The position numbers and the translations under genes are program-made. Shown here piece after piece: positions 22,620 to 31,191 of a DNA stretch of 51,685 nt (its first letter is position 1; the number at the start of each line of letters is the position of its first letter). Below the pieces are notes generated by a model. That model had not been told where the DNA came from. It saw nothing but the letters and a program-made list of their open reading frames with translations, and ran no database searches. Source of the DNA: an uncultured Paracoccus sp. (lineage in GTDB: Bacteria; Pseudomonadota; Alphaproteobacteria; Rhodobacterales; Rhodobacteraceae); the NCBI RefSeq assembly GCF_947496875.1, contig NZ_CANMEH010000017.1, positions 1-51,685 on the forward strand. The letters run 5' to 3'.

Positions 22620-23269
22620 TCATCGCGCTCCTCAACCAGAAGGGCGGTGTCGGCAAGACGACGCTGGCGCTGCATCTTGCCGGTGAACTGGCTCAGGGTG
22701 GCAAGCGCGTCACCCTGATCGACGCCGATCCGCAAGGCTCCGCCCTCGACTGGTCGCAACAACGCGCGCGTGAGGGCCTGCCACGCGCCTTCGGCACCGT
22801 TGGCCTGGCCCGCGACACGCTGCATCGCGAAGCGCCCGAACTCGCCCGCGATGTCGATCGCATCGTCATCGACGGGCCACCGCGCGTCGCCGGCCTCATG
22901 CGCTCCGCGCTGCTCGCCGCCGATCTCGTGCTGATCCCGGTGCAGCCATCGCCGTTCGACGGCTGGGCTTCGGCGGAGATGCTCGCCCTCCTGGCGGAGG
23001 CGCGCATCTACCGGCCCCAGCTCGTTGCCCGCTTCGTGCTCAACCGCTGCGGTGCCCGCACGGTCATCGCCCGCGAGACCGCCGAGACGCTGGCGGACCA
23101 CGATCCTCCCGTGCTCACCAGCGCCATCGGCCAGCGCGTCGTCTTCGCCGACACCGCGCAGACCGGGCGGCTCGTCCGCGAGATCGGGCGCCGATCACCC
23201 GCCGCGCGCGAGATTGCCGCCCTGGCCGCCGAGATCGGCCTGCTGGGGATCGGGAGGGTATCGGCATGA
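22616..23269 (+). CDS. parA: ParA-family partition ATPase
   Basis: 217 aa, the short ParF-like form without an N-terminal HTH. Deviant Walker A NQKGGVGKTT is at residues 7-16, IDADPQGSALDW follows as the A' motif, and VIDGPPRVAGLM contains the Walker B Asp. It would drive ATP-dependent segregation. It overlaps repA upstream and the methyltransferase downstream by ATGA junctions. The likely DNA-binding partner is the small ribbon-helix-helix protein at 24006. Confidence 0.92.
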   Translation: MIIALLNQKGGVGKTTLALHLAGELAQGGKRVTLIDADPQGSALDWSQQRAREGLPRAFGTVGLARDTLHREAPELARDVDRIVIDGPPRVAGLMRSALLAADLVLIPVQPSPFDGWASAEMLALLAEARIYRPQLVARFVLNRCGARTVIARETAETLADHDPPVLTSAIGQRVVFADTAQTGRLVREIGRRSPAAREIAALAAEIGLLGIGRVSA

Positions 23270-24009
23270 CGATCCTTACCGGCGACTGCCGCGAAGAAAT
23301 GCCCTGGCACGCACCCTACGACATGATCCTCGCCGATCCGCCCTATGGCGACACCTCGCTCGCCTGGGATCGGCGCGTCGAGGGCTGGGTCGCGCTGGCG
23401 CGCACCGCCCTCAAGCCGACCGGCTCGCTGTGGGTCTTCGGTTCGCTGCGCAGCTTCATGGCCACCGCCGACCGCTTCACTGACGCCGGCTTGCGGATCG
23501 CGCAGGAGATCGTCTGGGAAAAGCAGAACGGCACCGGCTTTCATGCCGACCGCTTCAAGCGGGTGCATGAACTGGCCGTCCAGTTCTATCCCGCCGAGAC
23601 CGCTTGGCGTGACATCTACAACGACGTCCAGACCACGCCCGACGCGACGGCCCGCACGGTGCGGCGCAAGCAGCGCCCGCCCCATACCGGCCAGATCGAC
23701 GCCGGCCATTATGTCAGCCATGACGGCGGGCCGCGCCTCATGCGCTCGGTCATCTACCTGCGCAACTGCCACGGCCGCGCCATCCATCCGACCGAAAAGC
23801 CGTCGGCGCTCCTGGAGATCCTGATCCGCACGAGCTGCCCCGAAGGCGGCCTGGTCGGCGACTGGTTCGCCGGTTCCGGCGCGGCCGGGGAAGCCTGCCG
23901 GCTTTCCGGCCGGCGCTATCTCGGCTGCGAGATCGACCCCGACATGGCCGAGTGCGCGCGGGCGCGCATCGCCACCGTGCTGCCATTCCATGACGGAATT
24001 TCGTCATGA
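23266..24009 (+). CDS. Orphan DNA methyltransferase (DPPY type)
   Basis: 247 aa. Catalytic motif DPPY lies at residues 24-27 and precedes the SAM-binding motif (DWFAGSGAAGEA near residue 200), the circular order of beta-class N6-adenine/N4-cytosine enzymes. HPTEKPSALLEIL, a typical pre-SAM-binding motif, is present. No restriction enzyme is near, so it is a solitary enzyme. Location inside the replication/partition overlap series suggests either control of the origin by methylation or protection from host restriction. Confidence 0.9.
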   Translation: MTILTGDCREEMPWHAPYDMILADPPYGDTSLAWDRRVEGWVALARTALKPTGSLWVFGSLRSFMATADRFTDAGLRIAQEIVWEKQNGTGFHADRFKRVHELAVQFYPAETAWRDIYNDVQTTPDATARTVRRKQRPPHTGQIDAGHYVSHDGGPRLMRSVIYLRNCHGRAIHPTEKPSALLEILIRTSCPEGGLVGDWFAGSGAAGEACRLSGRRYLGCEIDPDMAECARARIATVLPFHDGISS

Positions 24010-24260
24010 CGGCGCGCACCGAGAAGCGCAGCTTCGCTACGCGCCCGGCCGATCCCGATAGCTGGATCAAGGCGGGCGACGCGCCGCCAAAGCGCACGGA
24101 TACCGCCGACGCCTATTCGGCGCGGCTGACTGTGGACATCACGCCGGCGCTGCGCGGCCGCATCAAGATCGCGGCCTTCCAGCGCGGCATCACCGTCGCC
24201 GACATGCTGCGCGACCTGCTGGCGCGCGAGTTTCCCGACATAGGGGGAGACCGCCCATGA
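24006..24260 (+). CDS. Ribbon-helix-helix protein, ParG-like candidate partner of ParA
   Basis: 84 aa. A flexible basic N-terminus is followed by a strand and two helices (RLTVDITPALRGRIKIAAFQ, then GITVADMLRDLLAREFPD), the RHH fold. This matches the ParG layout: mobile arm plus RHH dimer next to a ParF-like ATPase. The gene is linked by ATGA overlaps on both sides. The centromere-binding role is inferred from context; a transcriptional repressor role is equally open. Confidence 0.7.
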   Translation: MTARTEKRSFATRPADPDSWIKAGDAPPKRTDTADAYSARLTVDITPALRGRIKIAAFQRGITVADMLRDLLAREFPDIGGDRP

Positions 24261-24742
24261 TCGGCATCGACGCCCATGACGGCGATCTGACCCGCGCGGA
24301 ACTGACCCGGGTGGAAGGCAGGACCGAATACTGGATCAGATTCGGCCATGCGACTGGTGAGCAGATCCTCGATCGCAACCGGCGTGTTGTATTCTTCCAT
24401 CCCGGCACGGTGTTTGCGTTCGTCCGCTGGGCGGCGAACGACCACGGCACGATCATTTCGCGCCTCGACATCCTGCGCGCGGTTGCGCCGGGCCAGTCCT
24501 ATCAGACGCTGCCCTTCGTCCGTCCAGGCGGCGAAATCCTGCTGAAGATCGAAGGCTGGCCGAAGGTCGAGGCTGTCCTTCGCCATGTCGACGGGATCGA
24601 GGCCATAGGTGTCGATCCGGCCCAAGTCGATCCCGATCATTGGCGGCACGTCTCCCACTGGATAAACGCAGGCGAAGCGCCGCGTCCCTACACCGCGGAG
24701 CGTCATCAGGCATGGCTCTGGCGGCGGGAGATCGCCCCATGA
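24257..24742 (+). CDS. DUF2840 family protein
   Basis: 161 aa. It has the DUF2840 pattern: LTRVEGRTEYWIRFGHATGE, VVFFHPGTVFAFVRWAAND and GQSYQTLPFVRPGGEILLKI. The protein is soluble with an alpha/beta appearance. It overlaps its neighbours on both sides by ATGA junctions. DUF2840 is almost always found just before traF in this type of transfer region; its activity is unknown. Confidence 0.88.
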   Translation: MIGIDAHDGDLTRAELTRVEGRTEYWIRFGHATGEQILDRNRRVVFFHPGTVFAFVRWAANDHGTIISRLDILRAVAPGQSYQTLPFVRPGGEILLKIEGWPKVEAVLRHVDGIEAIGVDPAQVDPDHWRHVSHWINAGEAPRPYTAERHQAWLWRREIAP

Positions 24743-25284
24743 CGCGCTTTCGCTATGTCATGGTGACGACGGTTGCCACGCTCGGGATCGCCTTTGCCGG
24801 ATTCGTTCCGACTGCGCCAAGGCTGGTCTGGAACGCATCGGCCAGCGTGCCGATCGGGTTCTATACTGTCGCACCCGACGACCGGATCGCGGTGCCCGAT
24901 CTGGTCGCCGTCATCCCACCCGAACCCTTCGCCTCGTTTATGGTCGAGCGCGGCTACGTCGCACGCGACGTGCCGCTTCTGAAGCACGTTCTCGGCCTGC
25001 CCGGACAGCGCCTGTGCCGCGATGGCCGCGCCATTATCGTCGACGGCGTTCCGCTCGGCGAGGCGCGCGACCACGACAGCTTCGGCCGAGACCTGCCGGT
25101 CTGGCAGGGCTGTCGCGTCATCGCCGAGGGCGAAGTGTTCCTGATGAACCCGGACGTCGGCGACAGCCTCGACGGCCGCTATTTCGGCCCGTTCCCCGCC
25201 TCGGCGGTGATCGGCCACGCGATCCCGCTTTTCACCGACGAGGACGGCGATGGCCGCTTTGTCTGGCGCGCGCCGATGCGGTGA
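24739..25284 (+). CDS. traF: TraF-type S26 signal peptidase (pilin maturation)
   Basis: 181 aa. An N-terminal membrane segment (residues 7-22) is followed by the S26 motif SASVPIGFY with the likely catalytic Ser 36, and by LLKHVLGLPGQ with the general-base Lys 82. In IncP plasmids TraF processes and cyclises the TrbC prepilin; here trbC is 11 kb downstream. It overlaps the DUF2840 gene by ATGA. It would act at the outer face of the inner membrane. Confidence 0.9.
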   Translation: MTRFRYVMVTTVATLGIAFAGFVPTAPRLVWNASASVPIGFYTVAPDDRIAVPDLVAVIPPEPFASFMVERGYVARDVPLLKHVLGLPGQRLCRDGRAIIVDGVPLGEARDHDSFGRDLPVWQGCRVIAEGEVFLMNPDVGDSLDGRYFGPFPASAVIGHAIPLFTDEDGDGRFVWRAPMR

Positions 25285-25297
25285 CGGCGCGTCCATA

Positions 25298-25320
25298 GCG
25301 GGGCGGTTGAGCCGTCCCGC
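25298..25320 (+). terminator. Hairpin between traF and the DUF736 gene
   Basis: GCGGGGCGG-TTGAG-CCGTCCCGC, nine pairs with one G-U, starting 13 bases after the traF stop; no T-run but ATCTTCTCC follows. Confidence 0.4.
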
Positions 25321-25352
25321 ATCTTCTCCACCGCATAGGAAAGGAGCCTTCC

Positions 25353-25688
25353 ATGGCACAGATCGGCCAGTTTACCCGCACCCCGTCCGGCTATTCCGGG
25401 CGACTCCGCACGCTCTCGCTGGACGTCGAGCTGACCTTCACGCCGTCGGAAAATGCGGACGCCGACAAGGCGCCTGCCTATCGCATCCATCTCGGCGATG
25501 AGTATGGGCCGGAGGTCGGCGCAGGCTGGAAACATTCCGGCGAGCGCGCGGGACCGTTCGTCTCCGTGCTTCTCGACGATCCAGTTTTCCAGCAGCCGAT
25601 CCGCGCCCGCCTGTTCCAGTCGGACGAAGACGGCCGCGACTGGGGCTTGCACTGGACCCGCCAAAAGAAGCGCGACGAGCAGGAGTGA
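25353..25688 (+). CDS. DUF736 family protein
   Basis: 111 aa, typical length. The pattern MAQIGQFTRTPSGYSGRLRT, then AYRIHLGD and GWKHSGERAGPFVSVLLDDP is DUF736. GAAAGGAGCC precedes the start. These small basic proteins sit between traF and the lytic transglycosylase in many alphaproteobacterial elements; function is unknown. The stop overlaps an alternative GTG start of the next gene. Confidence 0.9.
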   Translation: MAQIGQFTRTPSGYSGRLRTLSLDVELTFTPSENADADKAPAYRIHLGDEYGPEVGAGWKHSGERAGPFVSVLLDDPVFQQPIRARLFQSDEDGRDWGLHWTRQKKRDEQE

Positions 25689-25690
25689 TC

Positions 25691-26455
25691 ATGGTCACGT
25701 CCTGCATCCGTCCCGCCTCGGGGAGATGTGGCGCCCGCCGCCGCATCCTCCTCCTTCTTCTTTCCGGCCTGTTCGTCACAGCCATTGCCCCGCTGCCCGG
25801 CCTGGCGCAGATCGCCGTGATGGGTCGTGCCGTCGCCGTGCATCCGCACGGCGCCCATATCGAAGAGGCTTCGCAGCGGTTCGGCATCCCGGCGGCATGG
25901 ATCATCGCCGTGATGCAGGTCGAAAGCGCGGGCAATATGCACGCCATATCGTCTGCCGGCGCGATGGGGCTGATGCAGGTCATGCCCTCGACTTGGGCGG
26001 AGCTGCGCATCCGCCATGCTCTCGGCCGCGACCCCTTCGAGCCGCGCGACAACATCCTCGCGGGCACCGCCTACCTACGCGAGATGTGGGATCGCTACGG
26101 CAATGTCGCCGCGATGCTCGCGGCCTACAATGCCGGTCCCGGTCGCTACGATGAATACCGCGCGACGGCTCGTCCGCTGCCTGCCGAGACGCGCGCCTAT
26201 GTCGCTGCTTTGACGCCGATCCTGCTCGGCGAGCGGCCTTCCGGCAGCGGCTCGACGGTCGCTCCGCCGCCCGACTGGCGCGAGGCGGCGCTCTTCGTCG
26301 CGCGTGAAATCGGCGCTTCCGCTGCCGATCCCGCGTCCCCCGACCGAACGCCGGACGATGCCCCTTCGCTCGTCCCGGCGGCACCGGACGCACTCACCGC
26401 CTTGCAGTCGGAGGGGCTGTTCGTCGCCCGCGATGCCGGTGGGGACCGGCCATGA
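25691..26455 (+). CDS. VirB1-like lytic transglycosylase
   Basis: 254 aa from ATG 25691; a GTG at 25685 would add two residues. A signal peptide covers about residues 16-40 (RRRILLLLLSGLFVTAIA to GLAQ). The SLT domain follows, with catalytic Glu 78 in MQVESAGN, GLMQVMPSTW and AAYNAGPGRY. It would open peptidoglycan in the periplasm for the type IV secretion channel. The C-terminal 60 residues are Pro/Ala/Asp-rich and probably disordered. Confidence 0.92.
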   Translation: MVTSCIRPASGRCGARRRILLLLLSGLFVTAIAPLPGLAQIAVMGRAVAVHPHGAHIEEASQRFGIPAAWIIAVMQVESAGNMHAISSAGAMGLMQVMPSTWAELRIRHALGRDPFEPRDNILAGTAYLREMWDRYGNVAAMLAAYNAGPGRYDEYRATARPLPAETRAYVAALTPILLGERPSGSGSTVAPPPDWREAALFVAREIGASAADPASPDRTPDDAPSLVPAAPDALTALQSEGLFVARDAGGDRP

Positions 26456-26558
26456 GCAGCGGCACCGCAATTCGCATCCCATCGGGCGCTGGCGTGTCAT
26501 GGAGGGCGCAGAGGGTGGCGGCAGGCACCACGACCGAAAGATGGCAGGATAAAAGCGC

Positions 26559-26687
26559 GCACGGTGCGGCTCAGGCGGGCGGTTGTTTTTGTTCATGTTT
26601 CTGGCGCGTTTCGCACCGTGCAGCGCTATCGCGCACCGTGTGCTTCGCGTCCATCTTCCTGATTTTCTTCTCAGTTTTGCACCGTGC
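26559..26687. other. Candidate oriT / relaxase operator region with four GCAC-S-GTGC palindromes
   Basis: GCACGGTGC at 26559-26567, GCACCGTGC at 26613-26621, GCACCGTGT at 26633-26641 and GCACCGTGC at 26679-26687. All lie in the 243-base gap between the transglycosylase stop and the relaxase ATG, within the most T-rich stretch of the neighbourhood. An origin of transfer normally lies next to its relaxase; no nick site could be identified. Confidence 0.5.
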
Positions 26688-26698
26688 GGGGATGTGCC

Positions 26699-28453
26699 AT
26701 GTCCGATGAGCACGAGTTTCGCATCCGTCCGGGGCGCATCCGCTCGACCCGCGCGCAGCAGACCCGGCCCTTCATCGCGCAGGCACTTGCCGCCGCGAAG
26801 AAGGCCGGAGGCGGCGTCTCGCGATCCGGTCGCGTCACCTCCGGTAATCGCTCCCGCTTCGGGCGCGGCCAGCGCGCCAGCGTTCAAGCCAACCGCCTCA
26901 TCACCTCCCGCACACGCGGCGCTGTCGTCAAGGCGCGCGTCGTTCGCCACATGGCGTCGTCGGCGCCGCTTGGGGTGCATCTCGATTATCTGCGCCGTGA
27001 CGGCGTGACCCGAGACGGAGAGAAGGCAAGGCTGTTCGGGCCGGGAACCGAGGACGCCGATGGTCGCGCCTTCGCGGAGCGCTGCGGTGATGACCGGCAT
27101 CATTTCCGGTTCATCGTCTCGCCCGACGACGCGCCAGACATGTCTGACCTGCGATCCTTCACCGACGATCTTGTCGGGCAGATGGAAAAGGATCTCGGCA
27201 CGCGCCTCGACTGGGTGGCGGTCGATCACTGGAACACGGCGCATCCGCATGTCCATCTGATCGTGCGCGGCGTTCGCGATGACGGGCAGGATCTCGTGAT
27301 TTCCCGCGACTACATCAAGGAGGGGATGCGGGACCGGGCGCGCGATCTCATCACCCTGGAGCTGGGGCCGTGCACCGATCTCGATATCCGCCGCAGCCTT
27401 GAGGCCCAGATCGAGGCGGAACGCTGGACACAGCTCGACCGGCAGCTTGTCCGTGACGCCGGCAAATCCGGTATCGTCGATCTCGCCCCGCTCGCTGATC
27501 ACCCGCAGGATGAGTTCCATGCGCTGAAGGTTGGTCGGCTGCGCACCCTCGAAGTTCTTGGCGTCGCCGGGCAGATCGGCCATTCGCAATGGTTCATCAA
27601 GCCCGAGGCCGAAGCGGTCCTGCGCGAGATGGGTGAGCGCGGCGACATCATCAAGCGCATGCACCGTGCCCTGACCGAACGCGGCATCGAGCGCGGTTCG
27701 GCCAGCTATGTCCTCGCCGGTGAAAGCCTGGACGTTCCCATTATCGGCCGCCTGGTCGAGCGCGGTCTCGATGACGAGTTGAAGGGCAGCGCCTATGCCG
27801 TGGTCGATGGTGTCGACGGCCGCAGCCATCACATCAGGCTGCCGTATCTGGATGCCGCCGGCGACAGCCCGCCCGGCTCGATTGTCGAGCTGCGCGCTTA
27901 TGAGGATGCGCAAGGCGCGCGCCGTGTCGCGCTTGCCGTCCGCTCCGATCTCGATCTCGGCGCGCAGATCGGCGCCTCGGGTGCGACCTGGCTCGACCGG
28001 CAGGCCATCGCCCGCGATCCGGTTGCGCTCTCGAACAGCGGCTTCGGCGCCGAGGTCCGTCAGGCTCTGGATGACCGCGCGGAACATCTGATTGGCGAGG
28101 GCTATGCCGAACTACAGGGCGGGCGCGTGGTCTTTGCGCGCCGGCTGCTCAGCACGCTGCGCCGGCGCGAACTCGACAGCCTTGCCGAGAAGCTCACAGC
28201 TGAGACCGGCATGTCCTTCGAGCGCGCCGCCAGTGGCGAATATGTCGCCGGTTCCTATCGTCAGCGCTTCGCGCTCGCCTCCGGCCGTTTCGCCATGATC
28301 GAGGGTCCCGGACCCGACGGGGGCCTCGGCTTCCAGCTCGTGCCCTGGTCGCCCTCGCTGGAAAAGCAGATCGGCCGTCGTGTCTCCGGCGTTGCCCGCG
28401 ACGATGGCGGCATCGATTGGGATTTTGGGCGCAAGCGCAGCCTCGGCCTCTGA
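26699..28453 (+). CDS. Relaxase of the VirD2/RlxS type (DUF3363 domain)
   Basis: 584 aa from ATG 26699; an in-frame ATG at 26684 lies in the last palindrome and is less likely. The N-terminal 65 residues are basic. The nuclease domain follows, with a candidate Tyr in HLDYLRRDG (about residue 97), HHFRFIVSPDD, and the metal-binding triad in HWNTAHPHVHLIVRG (His 182, 184, 186). The C-terminal half matches DUF3363. The protein would nick oriT and pilot the strand into the recipient. It is followed 25 bases later by the coupling protein. Confidence 0.92.
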   Translation: MSDEHEFRIRPGRIRSTRAQQTRPFIAQALAAAKKAGGGVSRSGRVTSGNRSRFGRGQRASVQANRLITSRTRGAVVKARVVRHMASSAPLGVHLDYLRRDGVTRDGEKARLFGPGTEDADGRAFAERCGDDRHHFRFIVSPDDAPDMSDLRSFTDDLVGQMEKDLGTRLDWVAVDHWNTAHPHVHLIVRGVRDDGQDLVISRDYIKEGMRDRARDLITLELGPCTDLDIRRSLEAQIEAERWTQLDRQLVRDAGKSGIVDLAPLADHPQDEFHALKVGRLRTLEVLGVAGQIGHSQWFIKPEAEAVLREMGERGDIIKRMHRALTERGIERGSASYVLAGESLDVPIIGRLVERGLDDELKGSAYAVVDGVDGRSHHIRLPYLDAAGDSPPGSIVELRAYEDAQGARRVALAVRSDLDLGAQIGASGATWLDRQAIARDPVALSNSGFGAEVRQALDDRAEHLIGEGYAELQGGRVVFARRLLSTLRRRELDSLAEKLTAETGMSFERAASGEYVAGSYRQRFALASGRFAMIEGPGPDGGLGFQLVPWSPSLEKQIGRRVSGVARDDGGIDWDFGRKRSLGL

Positions 28454-28478
28454 CCTCAACTGGAAAGGATCTCTGCCC

Positions 28479-30464
28479 ATGTCCGCCACCAAAATTCTCT
28501 GGGGACAGATCAGTATCGTCTTCCTTATCATCCTCGCCACCACCTGGGGCGCGACGCAATATGTCGCCTGGAGCCTCGGCTATCAGGCCCAACTCGGCCC
28601 GCCCTGGTTTGAGCTGTTCGGGACGCCGATCTACTACCCGCCGGCGATCTTCTGGTGGTGGTATTTCTACGAAGCCTATGCGCCACCGATCTTTGCCAAG
28701 GGCGGGATCATCGCAGCCTCGGGCGGCTTCATCGCCATTGCGGTCGCCATCGGCATGTCGGTCTGGCGGGCGCGCGAGGCGAAGGGCGTCGCCACCTATG
28801 GCTCGGCACGATGGGCGGAAAAGCCAGAGGTCAAGGCCGCCGGCCTGCTCGACCCCGATGGCGTGGTCCTCGGCCGATATGACCACGAGTATCTGCGGCA
28901 TGATGGCCCCGAGCATGTGCTGTGTTTCGCGCCGACCCGTTCGGGCAAGGGCGTCGGCCTGGTGGTGCCGACGCTGCTGACCTGGCCGGGCTCGGCCATC
29001 GTCCACGACATCAAGGGCGAGAACTGGCAGCTCACCTCCGGTTTCCGGGCACGTCATGGCCGCGTGCTGCTGTTCGATCCGACGAACCCGAAATCATCCG
29101 CCTACAATCCGCTGCTCGAAGTGCGTCGCGGCGAGTGGGAGGTGAGGGACGTGCAGAACATCGCCGACATCCTCGTTGACCCGGAGGGTTCGCTGGACAA
29201 GCGAAACCACTGGGAAAAGACCTCCCATTCACTCCTTGTCGGCGCGATCCTGCATGTTCTCTATGCCGAACCCGACAAGACGCTGGCTGGCGTGGCCAGG
29301 TTCCTGTCCGATCCCAAGCGTCCGGTGGACTCCACCCTGCGCGCCATGATGACAACCGCGCATCTGGGTGAGGCGGGGCCGCATCCGGTCGTGGCCAGTG
29401 CGGCGCGCGAGCTGCGCAACAAGTCCGAGAACGAGCGGTCGGGCGTGTTGTCGACGGCGATGTCGTTTCTCGGCCTCTATCGCGATCCTGTCGTGGCCGA
29501 GGTTACGCGCCGCTCCGACTGGCGGATCAGCGATATTGTGGCCGGTGATCAGCCAACCACGCTCTATCTCGTGGTGCCGCCATCCGACATCAACCGAACC
29601 AAGCCCCTGATGCGTTTGCTGCTGAACCAGGTCGGCCGTCGCCTGACCGAGGATCTGCAGGCGAATGCCGGGCGGCATCGGCTGCTCTTGATGCTCGACG
29701 AGTTTCCGGCGCTCGGGCGACTGGACTTTTTCGAGACGGCGCTGGCCTTCATGGCCGGCTATGGCCTCAAGAGCTTCCTGATCGCGCAGTCGCTGAACCA
29801 GATCGAGAAAGCCTATGGGCCGAACAACTCGATCCTCGACAACTGCCATGTCCGCGTGAGTTTCGCCACGAACGACGAGCGCACCGCCAAGCGTGTTTCC
29901 GACGCGCTGGGGACCGCCACCGAGATGAAGGCGATGAAGAACTACGCCGGGCACCGGCTGTCGCCCTGGCTGGGGCATCTCATGGTCTCACGCTCGGAAA
30001 CCGCGCGGCAATTGCTGACGCCAGGCGAGATCATGCAGCTTCCACCCGATGAAGAGATCGTCATGGTGGCGGGCATCCCGCCGATCCGGGCGACAAAGGC
30101 GCGCTACTTTGAGGATGCCCGATTCCGGGAGCGGGTTCTTTCCCCGCCCGAATTGAAGCGCCCCGAGGGAACGCGCCCCGACGACTGGACCACGCTACCG
30201 ATCCCCGCGCGACCCGGGCCTGCCGAGGATGACGAGGACCACATGGCAGATGATGAAGATCCGACCGAGTCGGAGCGCCGGTTGCAGCCCGAACTCAGCC
30301 GCGTGAAGCCGGTGGAGAAGAAAAAGCCCATCGAGAACGAGTTCGAGCCCGATCTGTCCGATGACGTGGACGAAGATATTGCCCGGAACCGACGCATGAT
30401 CCGCCAGGTTCAGGGGATTGCCCGGCAGGTCGCCATGGACCCGAACGACGGCATGGAGCTGTAG
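28479..30464 (+). CDS. traG: TraG/VirD4-type coupling protein
   Basis: 661 aa, normal length. Two N-terminal membrane segments (about residues 7-27 and 78-95) precede the ATPase domain with Walker A PTRSGKGVGLV near residue 152 and Walker B LLLMLDEFPALG near 403. ATG 28479 follows TGGAAAGGATCTCTGCCC. The C-terminal 80 residues are acidic (DDEDHMADDEDPTESE) and probably bind partners. It links the relaxase-DNA complex to the secretion channel. Confidence 0.95.
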   Translation: MSATKILWGQISIVFLIILATTWGATQYVAWSLGYQAQLGPPWFELFGTPIYYPPAIFWWWYFYEAYAPPIFAKGGIIAASGGFIAIAVAIGMSVWRAREAKGVATYGSARWAEKPEVKAAGLLDPDGVVLGRYDHEYLRHDGPEHVLCFAPTRSGKGVGLVVPTLLTWPGSAIVHDIKGENWQLTSGFRARHGRVLLFDPTNPKSSAYNPLLEVRRGEWEVRDVQNIADILVDPEGSLDKRNHWEKTSHSLLVGAILHVLYAEPDKTLAGVARFLSDPKRPVDSTLRAMMTTAHLGEAGPHPVVASAARELRNKSENERSGVLSTAMSFLGLYRDPVVAEVTRRSDWRISDIVAGDQPTTLYLVVPPSDINRTKPLMRLLLNQVGRRLTEDLQANAGRHRLLLMLDEFPALGRLDFFETALAFMAGYGLKSFLIAQSLNQIEKAYGPNNSILDNCHVRVSFATNDERTAKRVSDALGTATEMKAMKNYAGHRLSPWLGHLMVSRSETARQLLTPGEIMQLPPDEEIVMVAGIPPIRATKARYFEDARFRERVLSPPELKRPEGTRPDDWTTLPIPARPGPAEDDEDHMADDEDPTESERRLQPELSRVKPVEKKKPIENEFEPDLSDDVDEDIARNRRMIRQVQGIARQVAMDPNDGMEL

Positions 30465-30468
30465 CGCC

Positions 30469-30912
30469 ATGACCAATCGCCGAAAGAAGAAAAAGACCAC
30501 GATCTATCTGGACCCCGACATTGAGGCGGCGCTGGCGGACTTCGCCGCGCGCCGGGATCGCTCGCAATCCATGATCGCCGAAGCCGCCATCGCGTCGTTC
30601 CTGTCGCCGGACGATGCCGAGCGACGGGAAGCGGTTGTCGCCAAGCGCCTCGACCAGCTCGACCGCCGCATGACGCGGCTGGAGCGTGATGTCGGCATCG
30701 CCGTCGAGAGCCTGGCGGTGTTCATTCGGTTCTGGGTCACGACAACGCCGGCCTTGCCCGAGCCAGCAGCGAAGGCGGCCAAGGCCAAGTCGGCGGAGCG
30801 ATACGAGGCGTTCATCACGGCCCTTGGTCGTCGTCTTGCGCAGGGGCCGAAGCTCCGGCAGGAAATCTCGGAGGATGTGGCCGGATCAGAACAGGGTGCG
30901 GGGACACACTGA
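30469..30912 (+). CDS. CopG/ribbon-helix-helix protein of the tra region
   Basis: 147 aa. The N-terminus (MTNRRKKKKTTIYLDPDIEA) starts an RHH fold, with helices through SQSMIAEAAIASFL. A coiled-coil-like stretch (RLDQLDRRMTRLERDVG) and a hydrophobic helix follow. Proteins of this class usually sit between traG and trbB and may regulate transfer. Here the usual neighbour trbB lies 4.5 kb away, because the Gabija pair intervenes. Confidence 0.88.
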   Translation: MTNRRKKKKTTIYLDPDIEAALADFAARRDRSQSMIAEAAIASFLSPDDAERREAVVAKRLDQLDRRMTRLERDVGIAVESLAVFIRFWVTTTPALPEPAAKAAKAKSAERYEAFITALGRRLAQGPKLRQEISEDVAGSEQGAGTH

Positions 30913-31191
30913 TTGGTATACCATTTCGAGCCCATCAGCGACATTCAGGCAGACTGCGGTATGGCGCAGCCCCTCACGGATGCGGAAGAAGACCCGGCCC
31001 AAAGTAGACATTCGAGCGCTGTCGATCCTGCCTGGCGACATGTCCGAAAGCGGACACCGCACTCTTGCCGAACGGAAATCCACCCAATCAGTAAGACACG
31101 GCGGCGGCCTTCGGCGGATACTTGCGGTTCAAGCTGTGCAAAACGCTGTTCGCTCGGTATCGTTGGCCAAGGGCGGGAGGGATGTTCAGCA
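30913..31191. other. Left flank of the Gabija cassette
   Basis: The open frame running into gajA starts here at TTG 30913, but the residues encoded do not resemble the OLD family and the true start is downstream. A perfect palindrome TGGTATACCA (30914-30923) follows the copG stop directly, and GTCCG-AAAG-CGGAC occurs near 31043-31056. The gajA promoter must lie here; no clear -35/-10 pair was identified. Confidence 0.4.

Noticed and set aside
26452..26709. 85-codon frame overlapping the transglycosylase stop by ATGA
   Set aside because: Overlap is attractive, but the residues are Cys/Ser/Arg-rich and span the palindromes of the candidate oriT; no family resemblance.
26075..28087. 670-codon minus-strand frame opposite the transglycosylase and relaxase
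   Set aside because: It crosses two well-supported + strand genes and the palindrome region; composition is typical of a GC-driven shadow.
30913..31191. N-terminal extension of the OLD nuclease from TTG 30913
   Set aside because: The 93 extra residues lack similarity to OLD proteins, while GTG 31192 has a good ribosome site and starts exactly at the conserved ATPase strand.
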